Below, in pieces: positions 1 through 6,503 of a stretch of DNA of 12,837 bases (the stretch's first letter is position 1; every line of letters begins with the position of its first letter). This DNA is from an uncultured Eubacteriales bacterium (lineage in GTDB: Bacteria > Bacillota > Clostridia > Christensenellales > CAG-138), in assembly GCA_900547135.1 (NCBI GenBank), contig URFJ01000048.1, positions 1 through 12,837 on the forward strand, in the 5' to 3' direction. The notes beneath the pieces are model-generated. The model was not told the origin of the DNA. It did not search any database and saw only the letters and a program-made list of their open reading frames with translations. The position numbers and the translations under genes were made by a program.

Positions 1-96
1 AGATATCCATGGCAGGAAATCCGTGTACTCCCAGATGGCAGGATATATCTTATGGCATGCCATGAAGACAGGGTATGTTTCTATGAGATACGATAG
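1..96 (+). CDS. C-terminal end of an unidentified protein (partial)
   Basis: The first frame is open from the window edge to a TAG at 94-96 and gives 31 residues containing VLPDGRIYLMA and ending VCFYEIR. The alternating hydrophobic pattern suggests beta strands, but I recognise no family. The stop lies just before the ribosome binding site of the lipoprotein ORF at 111, which is the usual spacing in an operon. A second frame (2-127) is also open, ends in GKEYETND and would overlap the lipoprotein start. Composition does not settle which frame is real. RHS genes occur elsewhere in the window, so either frame could be the tail of an RHS-associated toxin, but nothing in these residues proves it. 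Confidence 0.35.
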   Translation, partial: RYPWQEIRVLPDGRIYLMACHEDRVCFYEIR

Positions 97-110
97 TGAA
101 GGAAAAGAGT

Positions 111-251
111 ATGAAACTAACGATTAAAACAATATCACTTTTGCTCTGTGTAATTACACTGTTTGTGGTGGGCTGCGCTGACGTCGCGGCCCCCACTCCC
201 ACGGGTGCTATGCCCTCACAGGACATAACGAATACTTTAATTGACTTTTAA
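111..251 (+). CDS. Small lipoprotein, 46 aa, possibly truncated
   Basis: The ATG at 111 follows a good Shine-Dalgarno (GAAGGAAAAGAG, 98-109). The product begins MKLTIKT, continues with a hydrophobic helix (about residues 8-20) and reaches a lipobox VVGC with the modified cysteine at residue 22. This is a signal-peptidase II pattern, so the mature peptide should be anchored to the outer face of the membrane. Only 25 residues follow the cysteine (rich in Pro, Thr and Ala) before a TAA. This is short for a functional lipoprotein, so it may be the 5' remnant of a longer gene, or a small immunity-type or lysis-type lipoprotein. It starts 15 bases after the frame ending at 96 and was probably transcribed with it. 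Function is unknown. Confidence 0.6.
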   Translation: MKLTIKTISLLLCVITLFVVGCADVAAPTPTGAMPSQDITNTLIDF

Positions 252-302
252 ATATGTTCTTACTCGTTAGCAAGTTGAGCGCTTATAGGGTTTTTAAGAG
301 GC

Positions 303-334
303 GGAACGCCAGCGCAGAAAAACGCCGGCGTTCC
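303..334 (-). terminator. Hairpin after rsgA, probable terminator
   Basis: Read on the minus strand, 12-base arms at 334-323 and 314-303 pair along their full length with one G-U wobble, around an 8-base loop starting TTTTT. On the plus strand the same position is an A-C mismatch, so the structure belongs to minus-strand RNA. It begins 11 bases beyond the rsgA stop codon. The bases after the stem (GCCTCTTAAAAA) are only weakly U-rich, so termination may be inefficient. Confidence 0.55.
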
Positions 335-344
335 ATTACGAAAG

Positions 345-1280
345 CTACCATGTCCGTCTCTTACGTTTCAGGTTATCCATTTCCCGCATGAGCTTCAGGT
401 AATTCCTGTAGCGCGTCTTGGAGAGCTTTCCGCTTTCAACGGCCGCCTTTACCGCACAGTCCGGTTCGCTTTGGTGCGAACAGTCGCGAAACCTGCACAG
501 GGCGGCCAACTCGGCTATGTCTATAAACGCGTCGCCTATATTGCCGCCGTCGAGGTATAGTTCACGCATGCCAGGGGTGTCTATAACGGTTCCGCCGCCC
601 TCAAGCCTTATGAGCTGGCGGTGCGTGGTCGTGTGACGGCCCTTTCCGTCATCCTCCCTAATCGTGTTTGTCAGCATTGCCTGCGCTCCAAGCAGCTGAT
701 TGATTAAGGTGGATTTACCAACACCGGACGAGCCTATGAACGCCGCGGTAACCCCCGCTGTCATAATGCTTCGTATCCTGTCAAGGCCAACGCCCTGCCT
801 AGCCGAACACAGGATCGCCTCAACTCCAGGATTTCTGCGCATGGCCTCTTGCTTCATGCTCTCGGCCTCCTGATTCAAATCGGCCTTTGTAAGCACGACA
901 ACGGGAGTTATACCCGTGCATGCAGAAACCGTGAGATAACGCTCCAACCTCTTTAGGTTATAGTCCTGATTAAGGGACATGCATATGAACACGTAATCTA
1001 TGTTGGCCGCTATAACCTGGCCCTGTACGCCTAAACCAGCTTCCTTCCTGATAAGCGCGCTTTTTCGCGGAAGCATTTCACAGATCACTGCATCGCCGCC
1101 CTCTCCGCCCGCCCGGTCCAGCTTCACCCAGTCTCCCACAGCCGGATAGTCGGCGTTTCCATTGAAATGCCCTGAAAGGCTTCCAGCGATCCTGGCCCTG
1201 ACCTCAGCCCCGTCAGCCTCCATAATTACGGAATATATGTTATGATGCTGCATCGATACCCTTCCAAGGTAATGACTCAT
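345..1280 (-). CDS. rsgA: Ribosome small-subunit-dependent GTPase A (RsgA/YjeQ)
   Basis: RsgA is a circularly permuted GTPase that binds the 30S subunit late in assembly and helps release or check factors at the decoding site. The 311-aa protein has the expected layout. An N-terminal OB-fold (about 1-75, with YPAVGDWV at 45-52) is followed by the permuted G domain: G4 TKAD 131-134, G5 SA 159-160, G1 GSSGVGKS 183-190, G2 in GRHTTT 214-219 and G3 DTPG 234-237. A C-terminal zinc-binding segment has C262, C267, H269 and C275. The length is normal and no key residue is missing. The start is supported by AAGGAG (1290-1295 on the complementary strand), 9 bases upstream of the ATG. In many Firmicutes rsgA sits between prpC/prkC and rpe; here it stands alone with its own promoter and a structured leader. 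Confidence 0.96.
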   Translation of the reverse strand: MSHYLGRVSMQHHNIYSVIMEADGAEVRARIAGSLSGHFNGNADYPAVGDWVKLDRAGGEGGDAVICEMLPRKSALIRKEAGLGVQGQVIAANIDYVFICMSLNQDYNLKRLERYLTVSACTGITPVVVLTKADLNQEAESMKQEAMRRNPGVEAILCSARQGVGLDRIRSIMTAGVTAAFIGSSGVGKSTLINQLLGAQAMLTNTIREDDGKGRHTTTHRQLIRLEGGGTVIDTPGMRELYLDGGNIGDAFIDIAELAALCRFRDCSHQSEPDCAVKAAVESGKLSKTRYRNYLKLMREMDNLKRKRRTW

Positions 1281-1311
1281 ATTTTTACGCTCCTTTTAAA
1301 TTTGGGCATAA

Positions 1312-1342
1312 AAATGCCCGGGAAAGTATGCAACCTCTCCCG
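1312..1342 (-). terminator. Terminator-like hairpin in the rsgA leader, possible attenuator
   Basis: On the minus strand GCCCGGGAGAG pairs with CTTTCCCGGGC (11 bp, one G-U) around an 8-base loop and is followed by ATTTTTAT. It lies only about 17 bases upstream of the rsgA ribosome binding site and downstream of the promoter and short leader ORF. A terminator in this position is typical of transcription attenuation. The 3' flank also contains ATGCCC, which could compete for pairing with the GGGC of the stem. I cannot name a known riboswitch or T-box: no specifier-type or T-box sequence was seen. Confidence 0.55.
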
Positions 1343-1370
1343 GGCGGTTACGCTAATAAAACTTACGCCG

Positions 1371-1427
1371 CTATACCGTGGCGCATGCCGGGAGCCATGT
1401 CCAACAACAAAGTTCATATACACTCAT
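1371..1427 (-). CDS. Putative 18-aa leader peptide upstream of rsgA
   Basis: This minus-strand ORF starts with ATG at 1427-1425 behind a purine-rich GAAAGGGGCGG, 7 bases upstream, and encodes MSVYELCCWTWLPACATV before a TAG. Three cysteines and two tryptophans in 18 residues are unusual. The ORF lies between the predicted rsgA promoter and the terminator-like hairpin at 1312-1342, the arrangement expected of a leader peptide whose translation controls attenuation. Stalling at the Cys-Cys-Trp-Thr-Trp run is one possible signal, though rsgA has no known tie to Cys or Trp supply. It is too short for coding statistics, so this could be chance. Confidence 0.35.
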   Translation of the reverse strand: MSVYELCCWTWLPACATV

Positions 1428-1460
1428 CAAACACCGCCCCTTTCAAAACTTATTTTTCGC

Positions 1461-1494
1461 ATTATATCACATAAAGCACGCTATGTACATAGCG
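1461..1494 (-). promoter_or_regulatory. rsgA promoter with a 16-bp palindromic operator candidate
   Basis: On the minus strand a perfect -10 TATAAT (1461-1466) is spaced 17 bases from TGTACA (1484-1489), which matches the -35 consensus at 4 of 6 positions. The -35 is embedded in the perfect palindrome CGCTATGTACATAGCG (1479-1494). A repressor bound there would block RNA polymerase. The core ATGTACAT recurs at 1591-1598, just before a TATAAT on the plus strand facing the divergent M48 gene, so one regulator could serve both promoters. The regulator is unknown. Confidence 0.6.
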
Positions 1495-1598
1495 CAGCGC
1501 TAAAATTTATAACCATATCAGCCTATTATATCGCCTCAATACTCACATGGATTTAACTCCAAAAAAAATATTGTCATTATATGTAGATTGATGTACAT

Positions 1599-1604
1599 TA
1601 TAAT
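1599..1604 (+). promoter_or_regulatory. Possible -10 box for the M48 peptidase gene
   Basis: TATAAT occurs 72 bases upstream of the chosen ATG, directly after ATGTACAT (1591-1598). No convincing -35 sits at 16-18 bases; TTGTCA at 1571-1576 is 22 bases away. The shared ATGTACAT with the rsgA promoter suggests common regulation, but this is weak evidence. Confidence 0.3.
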
Positions 1605-1675
1605 TAGTGTTTTATGGTCTCATTACCCTTGTCTGCCTAGGGTGCATTATAACAAACGCAGGACGGAGATACAAC

Positions 1676-3712
1676 ATGCCCGATGAGCGCAACAACAAGA
1701 TGAATAGATCAAGATGGGTTCGAATGCTTTTGTTAAGCCTCGCTATTACTATCGCGCTTAACTCAATAGGCGCTGTTTTGGTCAATTACATCCCGTTTGC
1801 CGAAACGATTGCTTTGACTGCGTTTTTCTGTTTATTGGTTTTAATTGCTCTAAACCCGATTTTGGCTAAGCTGTATATAAAGAGGCTCAATGATGAACGG
1901 ATGGAAGATCTGCAGCAGCGCATAGGGGCTGCGCAGCGAAGCGCTGAAAACGATCTTGGCCTTAGTGTAAAAAAGATGAACCGCAGCCTGATAAAGGTTC
2001 GCATATACTGCATATTTTGCTTCCTGCTCATAGCCGCGACACAGATAGGCTCCGGCGCGGCGTACCATTCCACGGGGCGTACGGGATTTATGCTTATAGG
2101 CATGTATCTGATATTCGGATTGATTAACAAGCTTATGTTTTTCTCAGGAAGGCCAAGCGAACCGTCGCCGGTGACGCGCGATAGGTTCCCAAAGCTATAT
2201 AAAATCATAGATGAGGTATTCGGGGCCGTTGGAATCAGCGGAGTGGAGCTGGAAGCAAGCGGAAGTGCCAGCGTCGCGGTAAGTCAGGTTGGCGATAGGG
2301 TCAACGTTGAAATCGGCGCAATAAGCGCTGCATTGTTAAAAAAGGAAGAGCTTAGGCAGGTGCTTATCCATGAGCGGGCGCACGTACTAAATGGGGATAC
2401 CAAGCTTTCACTTTCTGCGTACAGGCTCATATCACGCATAACTTCGATGTCATTGGAGCCTTTGACGGTCATCTCAGACCTGCTTATAAGGTATCCCGCA
2501 ACCCGTATAACGGCTGCGTATAAGCTGTATTTAGCCGCAACGTCGCGTTTGGTGGAGGTGAGGGCGGACGAATATACCCAAAGACATGGTGTTGGACTTG
2601 AATATATCAACGCTACTGCAAAAGTGAAGATGTTCAATCTTTTTTCTAAACATGAACACGAAGACTTATTTTATGAAAACGAAAAGCCGCCGCAGCATTA
2701 TTATGCCGATAGGGCGGAAGCGTTTCTTAAAGCGTTGCCAATGCGTGAAGCCTTCTGGCGCAGCGTCATTGAGCGCGAACTTCCCGCACGCGTAGCCAGC
2801 CATCCAACCTTTCGCCAGCGCTGGGAGAATATGGGCTCCCCTGAGTACGCCCTTGATTTTTCGGATCCGGATGAGGGCTATATTGCTGAGATAAACGATT
2901 ATGTCGCCCTTTGCGACAGCCTTCTTTATGAAAGTATCAGCCGCCAATACACGGACTTAAGAGGGGAAAACTACCTAAAGCCCCTTCAGGTTATAGAGGA
3001 ATATAACGCCCTTCAAAAGCAGGGAAAATCAGTGCCGCTCAGGGAACTTAGGCCGGTAATCGACGCATACGAGGATTTGTCGCGGTATGATGATATGATG
3101 GCGCTATGCGATTATGTCATCAGCAATGCGGAGCACAAATTCGAAGCTATCCACGCGCGCTTTAAAAAGGGTATGCGGCTCCTTCAGCTCTACGATGAGG
3201 CGGGAATCAAAGAACTTTATACAGCTATCGAGGCGAATAGCAATTATGTTGATGACGGCTATGACGCCATTGGGAGCTTTTGCCTGGAGATGGGCCTGGA
3301 GAAAGAGCTTGAGGAGTACCGCCGACGTTCGCTCGAAACCTCTAAAAACTATTGGATTATTGAAGGGATATCCCAGCTTAACGCAAAGGACAAGCTGTCC
3401 TTTGACGACCGACTGACTGAGGAACGGCGTAAAAGGGACACCGATTTTATCAAGAATACATGCGGCGAAATTCTTGAGGTAGTATATCAGGTCAAGAAGG
3501 AAATCAAGAATGGCCATTTTGTAAGCGTATTTATAGTAGGTTTTGATAAGCGCGCGGATGAGACTGAAATAGATAACTGCATGCAGAAGATATTCCGTTA
3601 TCTGGACACCGTTCCGGAGGACTGGCAATACTCCCTTTTCCGGCTGGATGATAGCATTGAAAAACATGTAAAAGGAATACCGGGAGGCAAGGTTTATGAA
3701 AGAGCCGGCTGA
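1676..3712 (+). CDS. Membrane-anchored M48-type zinc metallopeptidase
   Basis: The 678-aa product looks like an M48 (HtpX/Ste24-related) peptidase. Four hydrophobic segments (about 17-37, 43-66, 108-126 and 137-155) anchor it in the membrane, with a charged loop at 67-105. The catalytic motif HERAH is at 232-236, inside VLIHERAHVLNGD, and the third zinc ligand E294 lies in SRLVEVRADEY, the usual SRxxExxAD pattern, so the active site is complete. Residues from about 330 to 678 form a long, charged, probably helical tail with no motif I recognise, perhaps TPR-like. The start at 1676 is chosen because GGACGGAG lies 7 bases upstream; an in-frame GTG at 1607 has no ribosome binding site. The gene is divergent from rsgA. 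The family degrades damaged membrane proteins, but the substrate here is unknown. Confidence 0.85.
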   Translation: MPDERNNKMNRSRWVRMLLLSLAITIALNSIGAVLVNYIPFAETIALTAFFCLLVLIALNPILAKLYIKRLNDERMEDLQQRIGAAQRSAENDLGLSVKKMNRSLIKVRIYCIFCFLLIAATQIGSGAAYHSTGRTGFMLIGMYLIFGLINKLMFFSGRPSEPSPVTRDRFPKLYKIIDEVFGAVGISGVELEASGSASVAVSQVGDRVNVEIGAISAALLKKEELRQVLIHERAHVLNGDTKLSLSAYRLISRITSMSLEPLTVISDLLIRYPATRITAAYKLYLAATSRLVEVRADEYTQRHGVGLEYINATAKVKMFNLFSKHEHEDLFYENEKPPQHYYADRAEAFLKALPMREAFWRSVIERELPARVASHPTFRQRWENMGSPEYALDFSDPDEGYIAEINDYVALCDSLLYESISRQYTDLRGENYLKPLQVIEEYNALQKQGKSVPLRELRPVIDAYEDLSRYDDMMALCDYVISNAEHKFEAIHARFKKGMRLLQLYDEAGIKELYTAIEANSNYVDDGYDAIGSFCLEMGLEKELEEYRRRSLETSKNYWIIEGISQLNAKDKLSFDDRLTEERRKRDTDFIKNTCGEILEVVYQVKKEIKNGHFVSVFIVGFDKRADETEIDNCMQKIFRYLDTVPEDWQYSLFRLDDSIEKHVKGIPGGKVYERAG

Positions 3713-3767
3713 TTTAGAGCCGGTAAAATATCTGTGCGGCCGTTATTACAAGTTGATATGGAAATAA
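3696..3767 (+). CDS. Overlapping 23-aa ORF at the end of the M48 gene
   Basis: An ATG at 3696, 8 bases after a strong CCGGGAGG, opens a 23-codon frame that overlaps the last 17 bases of the M48 gene and ends with TAA at 3765. It encodes MKEPADLEPVKYLCGRYY followed by KLIWK. The strong ribosome binding site and overlap suggest translational coupling with the peptidase. The frame is too short to assign and may be the 5' remnant of a deleted downstream gene or a small accessory peptide. Confidence 0.35.
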   Translation: MKEPADLEPVKYLCGRYYKLIWK

Positions 3768-3790
3768 CGTATGTACCGTTAAATACGTTA
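3765..3790. terminator. Inverted repeat between convergent genes
   Basis: TAACGTAT (3765-3772) and ATACGTTA (3783-3790) form a perfect 8-bp stem with a 10-base loop, between the M48 gene and the convergent radical SAM gene. It could stop transcription in both directions, but it is AT-rich and has no clear U tract. Confidence 0.25.
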
Positions 3791-3796
3791 GTGCTA

Positions 3797-4687
3797 TCAT
3801 TTGTTGGGCGCACCATAATCAAAGAAGCTTAACTGTTTTATGCCGTTCTTTTCCTCATACGCGCTTAAATAGCTAAACAACTCCGCAGTATCGTATACAA
3901 TTCCGCGTTTACTGCACTCCTCGCCAAACAGATTAGCCAATTCCGCGGACCTCGGACTGTGAATTGCGTATGAATAGCCATATTCCCTCTCATATACGGC
4001 TTTTAAGCCTGGAAAGTGCTCGTCCAGCTTTTTATAGTAATGCTCCCTGCTGCCCTCCCTAAGCGTAAGCCCCATGCCAAAACAGATTATGCCGTAAACG
4101 CCAGCTTGCGAACAATAATCCAGTATTCCCATCAGGTTCTCCTTGGTATCGTTGATATACGGCAGGATAGGCCCCATCCACACTATGGTCCGTATTCCAA
4201 GCTCACGCATAGCTTTAAGCGCATCAACCCGTTCGCGGGTTTGGCTTACGTTTGGCTCCACAATACTGCACAGATCTTGGTCATAGGTGGTTAAAGTCAT
4301 CTGAACTATGCATTTTGAACGCCTGTTTATCCTGCTAAGCAGTTCGGCGTCCCTCAATATACGGGACGATTTTGTAAGGATGGACAGCCCAAAACCATAT
4401 CTCTCAATCAGCTCTATGCATTTTCGGGTATATAACAGCTCATCCTCGGCATGAATATATGGGTCGCACATGGAACCCGTGGCTATCATGCACGGCCTTC
4501 GCTTTTTTGACAGCGCTGTTTCAAGAAGCTGCGGAGCGTTCACCTTTACTTCGACGTCCTCAAACCTATGGTCGATATGATAGCACCTGCTTCGGCTGTC
4601 GCAGTAAATGCAGCCGTGGGTGCAACCCCTGAATATGTTCATCCCGTTGTTTGCCGACAGGATTGTCCCGACCTCTTTAAAATGCAT
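3797..4687 (-). CDS. Radical SAM protein, SPL family (spore photoproduct lyase-like)
   Basis: The 296-aa protein begins MHFKEVGTILSANNG and carries the radical SAM cluster motif C22-T-H-G-C26-I-Y-C29, which holds a [4Fe-4S] cluster that cleaves S-adenosylmethionine. The context FRGCTHGCIYCDSRS matches the SPL-type radical SAM group (COG1533), which includes spore photoproduct lyase and many relatives of unknown role. It is somewhat shorter than true SplB, and DNA repair is not shown, so I give no gene name. The ATG at 4687 is preferred because GGAG lies 7 bases upstream; the frame runs up to a GTG at 4732, but that has no ribosome binding site. It is convergent to the M48 gene and divergent from the small membrane protein gene. 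Confidence 0.85.
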   Translation of the reverse strand: MHFKEVGTILSANNGMNIFRGCTHGCIYCDSRSRCYHIDHRFEDVEVKVNAPQLLETALSKKRRPCMIATGSMCDPYIHAEDELLYTRKCIELIERYGFGLSILTKSSRILRDAELLSRINRRSKCIVQMTLTTYDQDLCSIVEPNVSQTRERVDALKAMRELGIRTIVWMGPILPYINDTKENLMGILDYCSQAGVYGIICFGMGLTLREGSREHYYKKLDEHFPGLKAVYEREYGYSYAIHSPRSAELANLFGEECSKRGIVYDTAELFSYLSAYEEKNGIKQLSFFDYGAPNK

Positions 4688-4882
4688 CGTTTTACTCCAG
4701 TTACGCAATAATGATCCTCTGTCACGCCGCACTTAAATTTATCATATATATGGCTGAAAGTCTAGCAGGCCTTAGTCCAATAAGCATAGATTGTGTTGCA
4801 TATAAAACCCTTCAATAATTAAAGTTCGTATGTTAATATAAGAATGATAAATGTACAACAACCAGATTGAAGGAAGCAGGCT

Positions 4883-5194
4883 ATGGCAGTAAAGAGAAAA
4901 AGGCTGGGCGTGGGTTCTTTGGCGTTTGTGCTGATGGCGCTGGGGGTTCTGACGGCGTTTACATTCAAGGGCCAATGTATAGGCGACGCGGTTTTGGACG
5001 CAATAGGCCTGCGCGCGTGGTCCGAGGGCTCACAGGGGGTACACTACACGGTGTTTTATTCATTGATCTTCTTCATCCCGTCCGCTGCGATAGCCTCTGT
5101 TCACAGAGAGCACCTGTTTGCCAAGTCGGGTGGAGCCGTTTCGTTCGTACTGAGCGCGGTAATACTCCTGTCCCTTTTGGGCATCGTTATTTAG
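4883..5194 (+). CDS. Small integral membrane protein, 103 aa, unknown function
   Basis: The ATG at 4883 follows GAAGGA at a spacing of about 8 bases. The product begins with a basic stretch (MAVKRKR) and has three predicted membrane helices: about 11-28, 54-73 and 84-103, the last ending at the C-terminus. The positive-inside rule puts the N-terminus in the cytoplasm and the C-terminus outside. I recognise no family; it could be a small stress or envelope protein. An overlapping frame at 4867-5211 gives a less protein-like sequence and is taken as a shadow. The gene is alone, divergent from the SPL gene, with no convincing promoter in the 195-bp gap. Confidence 0.7.
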   Translation: MAVKRKRLGVGSLAFVLMALGVLTAFTFKGQCIGDAVLDAIGLRAWSEGSQGVHYTVFYSLIFFIPSAAIASVHREHLFAKSGGAVSFVLSAVILLSLLGIVI

Positions 5195-5300
5195 GGCTGA
5201 TATGTTATTGATTCGTTTTTTAAGGTTAACAGTAAAATCCGAATTCAGCGCTGCCCGTACTTCATATTTGGTCCTCGCGGTGCCTTTACGCAAATACAAC

Positions 5301-5334
5301 AAGGGACGGCACGTGCCGCCCGCTTGCTGCCCTT
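5301..5334. repeat. GC-rich inverted repeat after the membrane protein gene
   Basis: CGGCACGTGCCG (5307-5318) is a perfect 12-base palindrome, enclosed by AAGGG (5301-5305) and CCCTT (5330-5334). It is the only GC-rich island in a long AT-rich stretch and begins about 107 bases past the membrane protein stop. It may be a terminator, but it lacks a U tract. Confidence 0.3.
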
Positions 5335-5946
5335 TGAAGATATGCTCATCTCTATACCATGTATGCTAGAATATTCCCCTTTAGTAAGTTAAATACGAAA
5401 CTGTATTCAACACCCTATAATATTGAATAACCTCCGTATTAATATGTTCATAATCGCTAAAGTTATCGTCCTGGTTGGAAGCCGCCAGTCCTAAAGTATA
5501 ACTTTGTGACAAAAACAACTTTGGCATTGATTATAAGTAAAAGACACACTTTATATAAATATTTTACAAACAACACCATACGCTTATTTATTACAATTGT
5601 AGTATAAACTGTCTAATTAATTATGTCAATACTATTATTATAAAAATATAACGCTTTTTATGACGAATATTGTCGTAAAACAATAAGTATTACAAATAAA
5701 TAGCGCAGATAGCGGAATTTTATATCGAAATCAGCAATAATTCATACGGGATTATAAAAGATTGTACCATAAATGGTAAGCGGCAGAGCGGCAATGCTGC
5801 AAATTTGCGTAAATATTGTGTTTGCCGGCGTATTGACACATTATATTATGGCAGTGGAGCAAATTGCCGTTAGCGCCCGATTTGTTTCCACAAATCGCAT
5901 GTGCGTATAAAAAGCTATGAGAAGAGAGATACATAGGGATAAAGCG
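5335..5946. other. AT-rich intergenic region with inverted repeats
   Basis: This stretch is very AT-rich and holds no convincing plus-strand gene. I see TACCAT-AA-ATGGTA (5765-5778), the 10-base palindrome GCAAATTTGC near 5808-5817, and a hairpin CGATTTGT-TTCC-ACAAATCG near 5878-5897. A possible promoter is TTGCCG (about 5822-5827) spaced 16 bases from TATTAT (about 5844-5849), reading toward the ORF at 5947. A 48-codon minus-strand ORF at 5381-5527 is listed separately. Confidence 0.5.
5381..5527 (-). CDS. Doubtful 48-aa ORF in the AT-rich gap
   Basis: A minus-strand ATG at 5527-5525 opens a 48-residue frame beginning MPKLFLSQSYTLGLAASNQD and ending VLNTVSYLTY. The sequence is balanced and protein-like, with an acidic, Asn-rich middle, which is unexpected for random AT-rich DNA. 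There is no Shine-Dalgarno upstream. I recognise no family. It may be the remnant of a degraded gene, such as the C-terminus of a surface or toxin protein, or chance. Confidence 0.25.
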   Translation of the reverse strand: MPKLFLSQSYTLGLAASNQDDNFSDYEHINTEVIQYYRVLNTVSYLTY

Positions 5947-6087
5947 ATGAAAGGACGGCGTTTGCTTGTCAACTTGTTACGCGTTTTTAGGACTATTGAT
6001 ATAAGATCTTACCTTAATATTTCCGTATATCTGCATAACCGCATTAACACGCTTTTTGAAGGCCCCTGTAGGCGGCGCCATGAATGA
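5947..6087 (+). CDS. 46-aa ORF joined in frame to the RHS fragment by a stop
   Basis: The ATG at 5947 follows AGGGAT at a spacing of about 7 and a candidate promoter near 5822-5849. It reads MKGRRLLVNLLRVFR and continues for 46 residues to a TGA at 6085. The next codons in the same frame begin the RHS-like sequence KENGNDSLSFMYDEDG. The basic, Leu-rich start resembles the beginning of the intact RHS gene at 12533 (MKRRVLKLISLL). The ORF could therefore be the 5' end of an RHS gene whose middle was deleted, but this rests on a weak resemblance. Confidence 0.3.
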   Translation: MKGRRLLVNLLRVFRTIDIRSYLNISVYLHNRINTLFEGPCRRRHE

Positions 6088-6503
6088 AAAGAGAACGGAA
6101 ACGACAGCCTCTCCTTCATGTATGACGAAGACGGAATGCGTGTTAGTAAGCAGGTTATAAGCGTAACCGACGACAGAGGGACTTTAAAGAACACAAGCTA
6201 TACATACGCCGACTCGCAGCTGACGTCCGAGATACGGACAAGTATGACTGGAACGACCGAAGCAACGCTGCTGTACAGTTATGATACCGATGGAAGCCTT
6301 ATATCGGTAAACTATAACGAGAGTATTACTACCTCCGTAACGCGCAAAGCTATATAGTTGGGCTGATTGACTTAAGCGGCGCAGCCGTTGTAGAATACAC
6401 CTATGATAGTTGGGGGGGCTTGTTTCAACTACAGAAACCTTGGCAAGTACATTGGGCAATGATAACCCTTTCCGCTACAGGGGTTATTACTATGACAACG
6501 AAT
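6088..6503 (+). pseudogene. RHS/YD-repeat protein C-terminal core fragment, frameshifted
   Basis: The assembled reading passes through three frames. Frame one gives SLSFMYDEDGMRVSKQV and later LLYSYDTDGSLISVNYN. From about 6321 frame two gives EYYYLRNAQS, IVGLIDLSGAAVV and EYTYDSWG. After a run of seven Gs (6412-6418) frame three gives LVSTTETLASTLGNDN and PFRYRGYYYDNE. This is the usual conserved core just before the variable toxin tip of Firmicute RHS proteins. Both shifts equal loss of one base. The homology stops abruptly at about 6503, before the expected continuation of the YYYD-type motif, and unrelated DNA follows. The upstream frame has a TGA at 6085. The fragment cannot encode a working RHS protein. 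Intact homologues are secreted or cell-surface polymorphic toxins. Confidence 0.8.

Noticed and set aside
1242..1556. 104-codon plus-strand ORF across the rsgA start and leader
   Set aside because: It overlaps the rsgA 5' end, promoter and hairpin, has no ribosome binding site and gives no recognisable protein.
3104..3667. 187-codon minus-strand ORF inside the M48 gene
   Set aside because: Antisense shadow of a well-supported coding sequence with intact zinc-binding motifs.
4867..5211. 114-codon frame overlapping the small membrane protein
   Set aside because: Gly/Arg-rich, not membrane-like, and its start has a poorer ribosome binding site than the ATG at 4883.
5752..5934. 60-codon minus-strand ORF in the AT-rich gap
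   Set aside because: No ribosome binding site, odd composition, and it overlaps a promoter-like sequence and palindromes.
5350..5946. CRISPR array or regular repeat array in the AT-rich gap
   Set aside because: No repeat unit recurs at regular spacing; only isolated palindromes are present.
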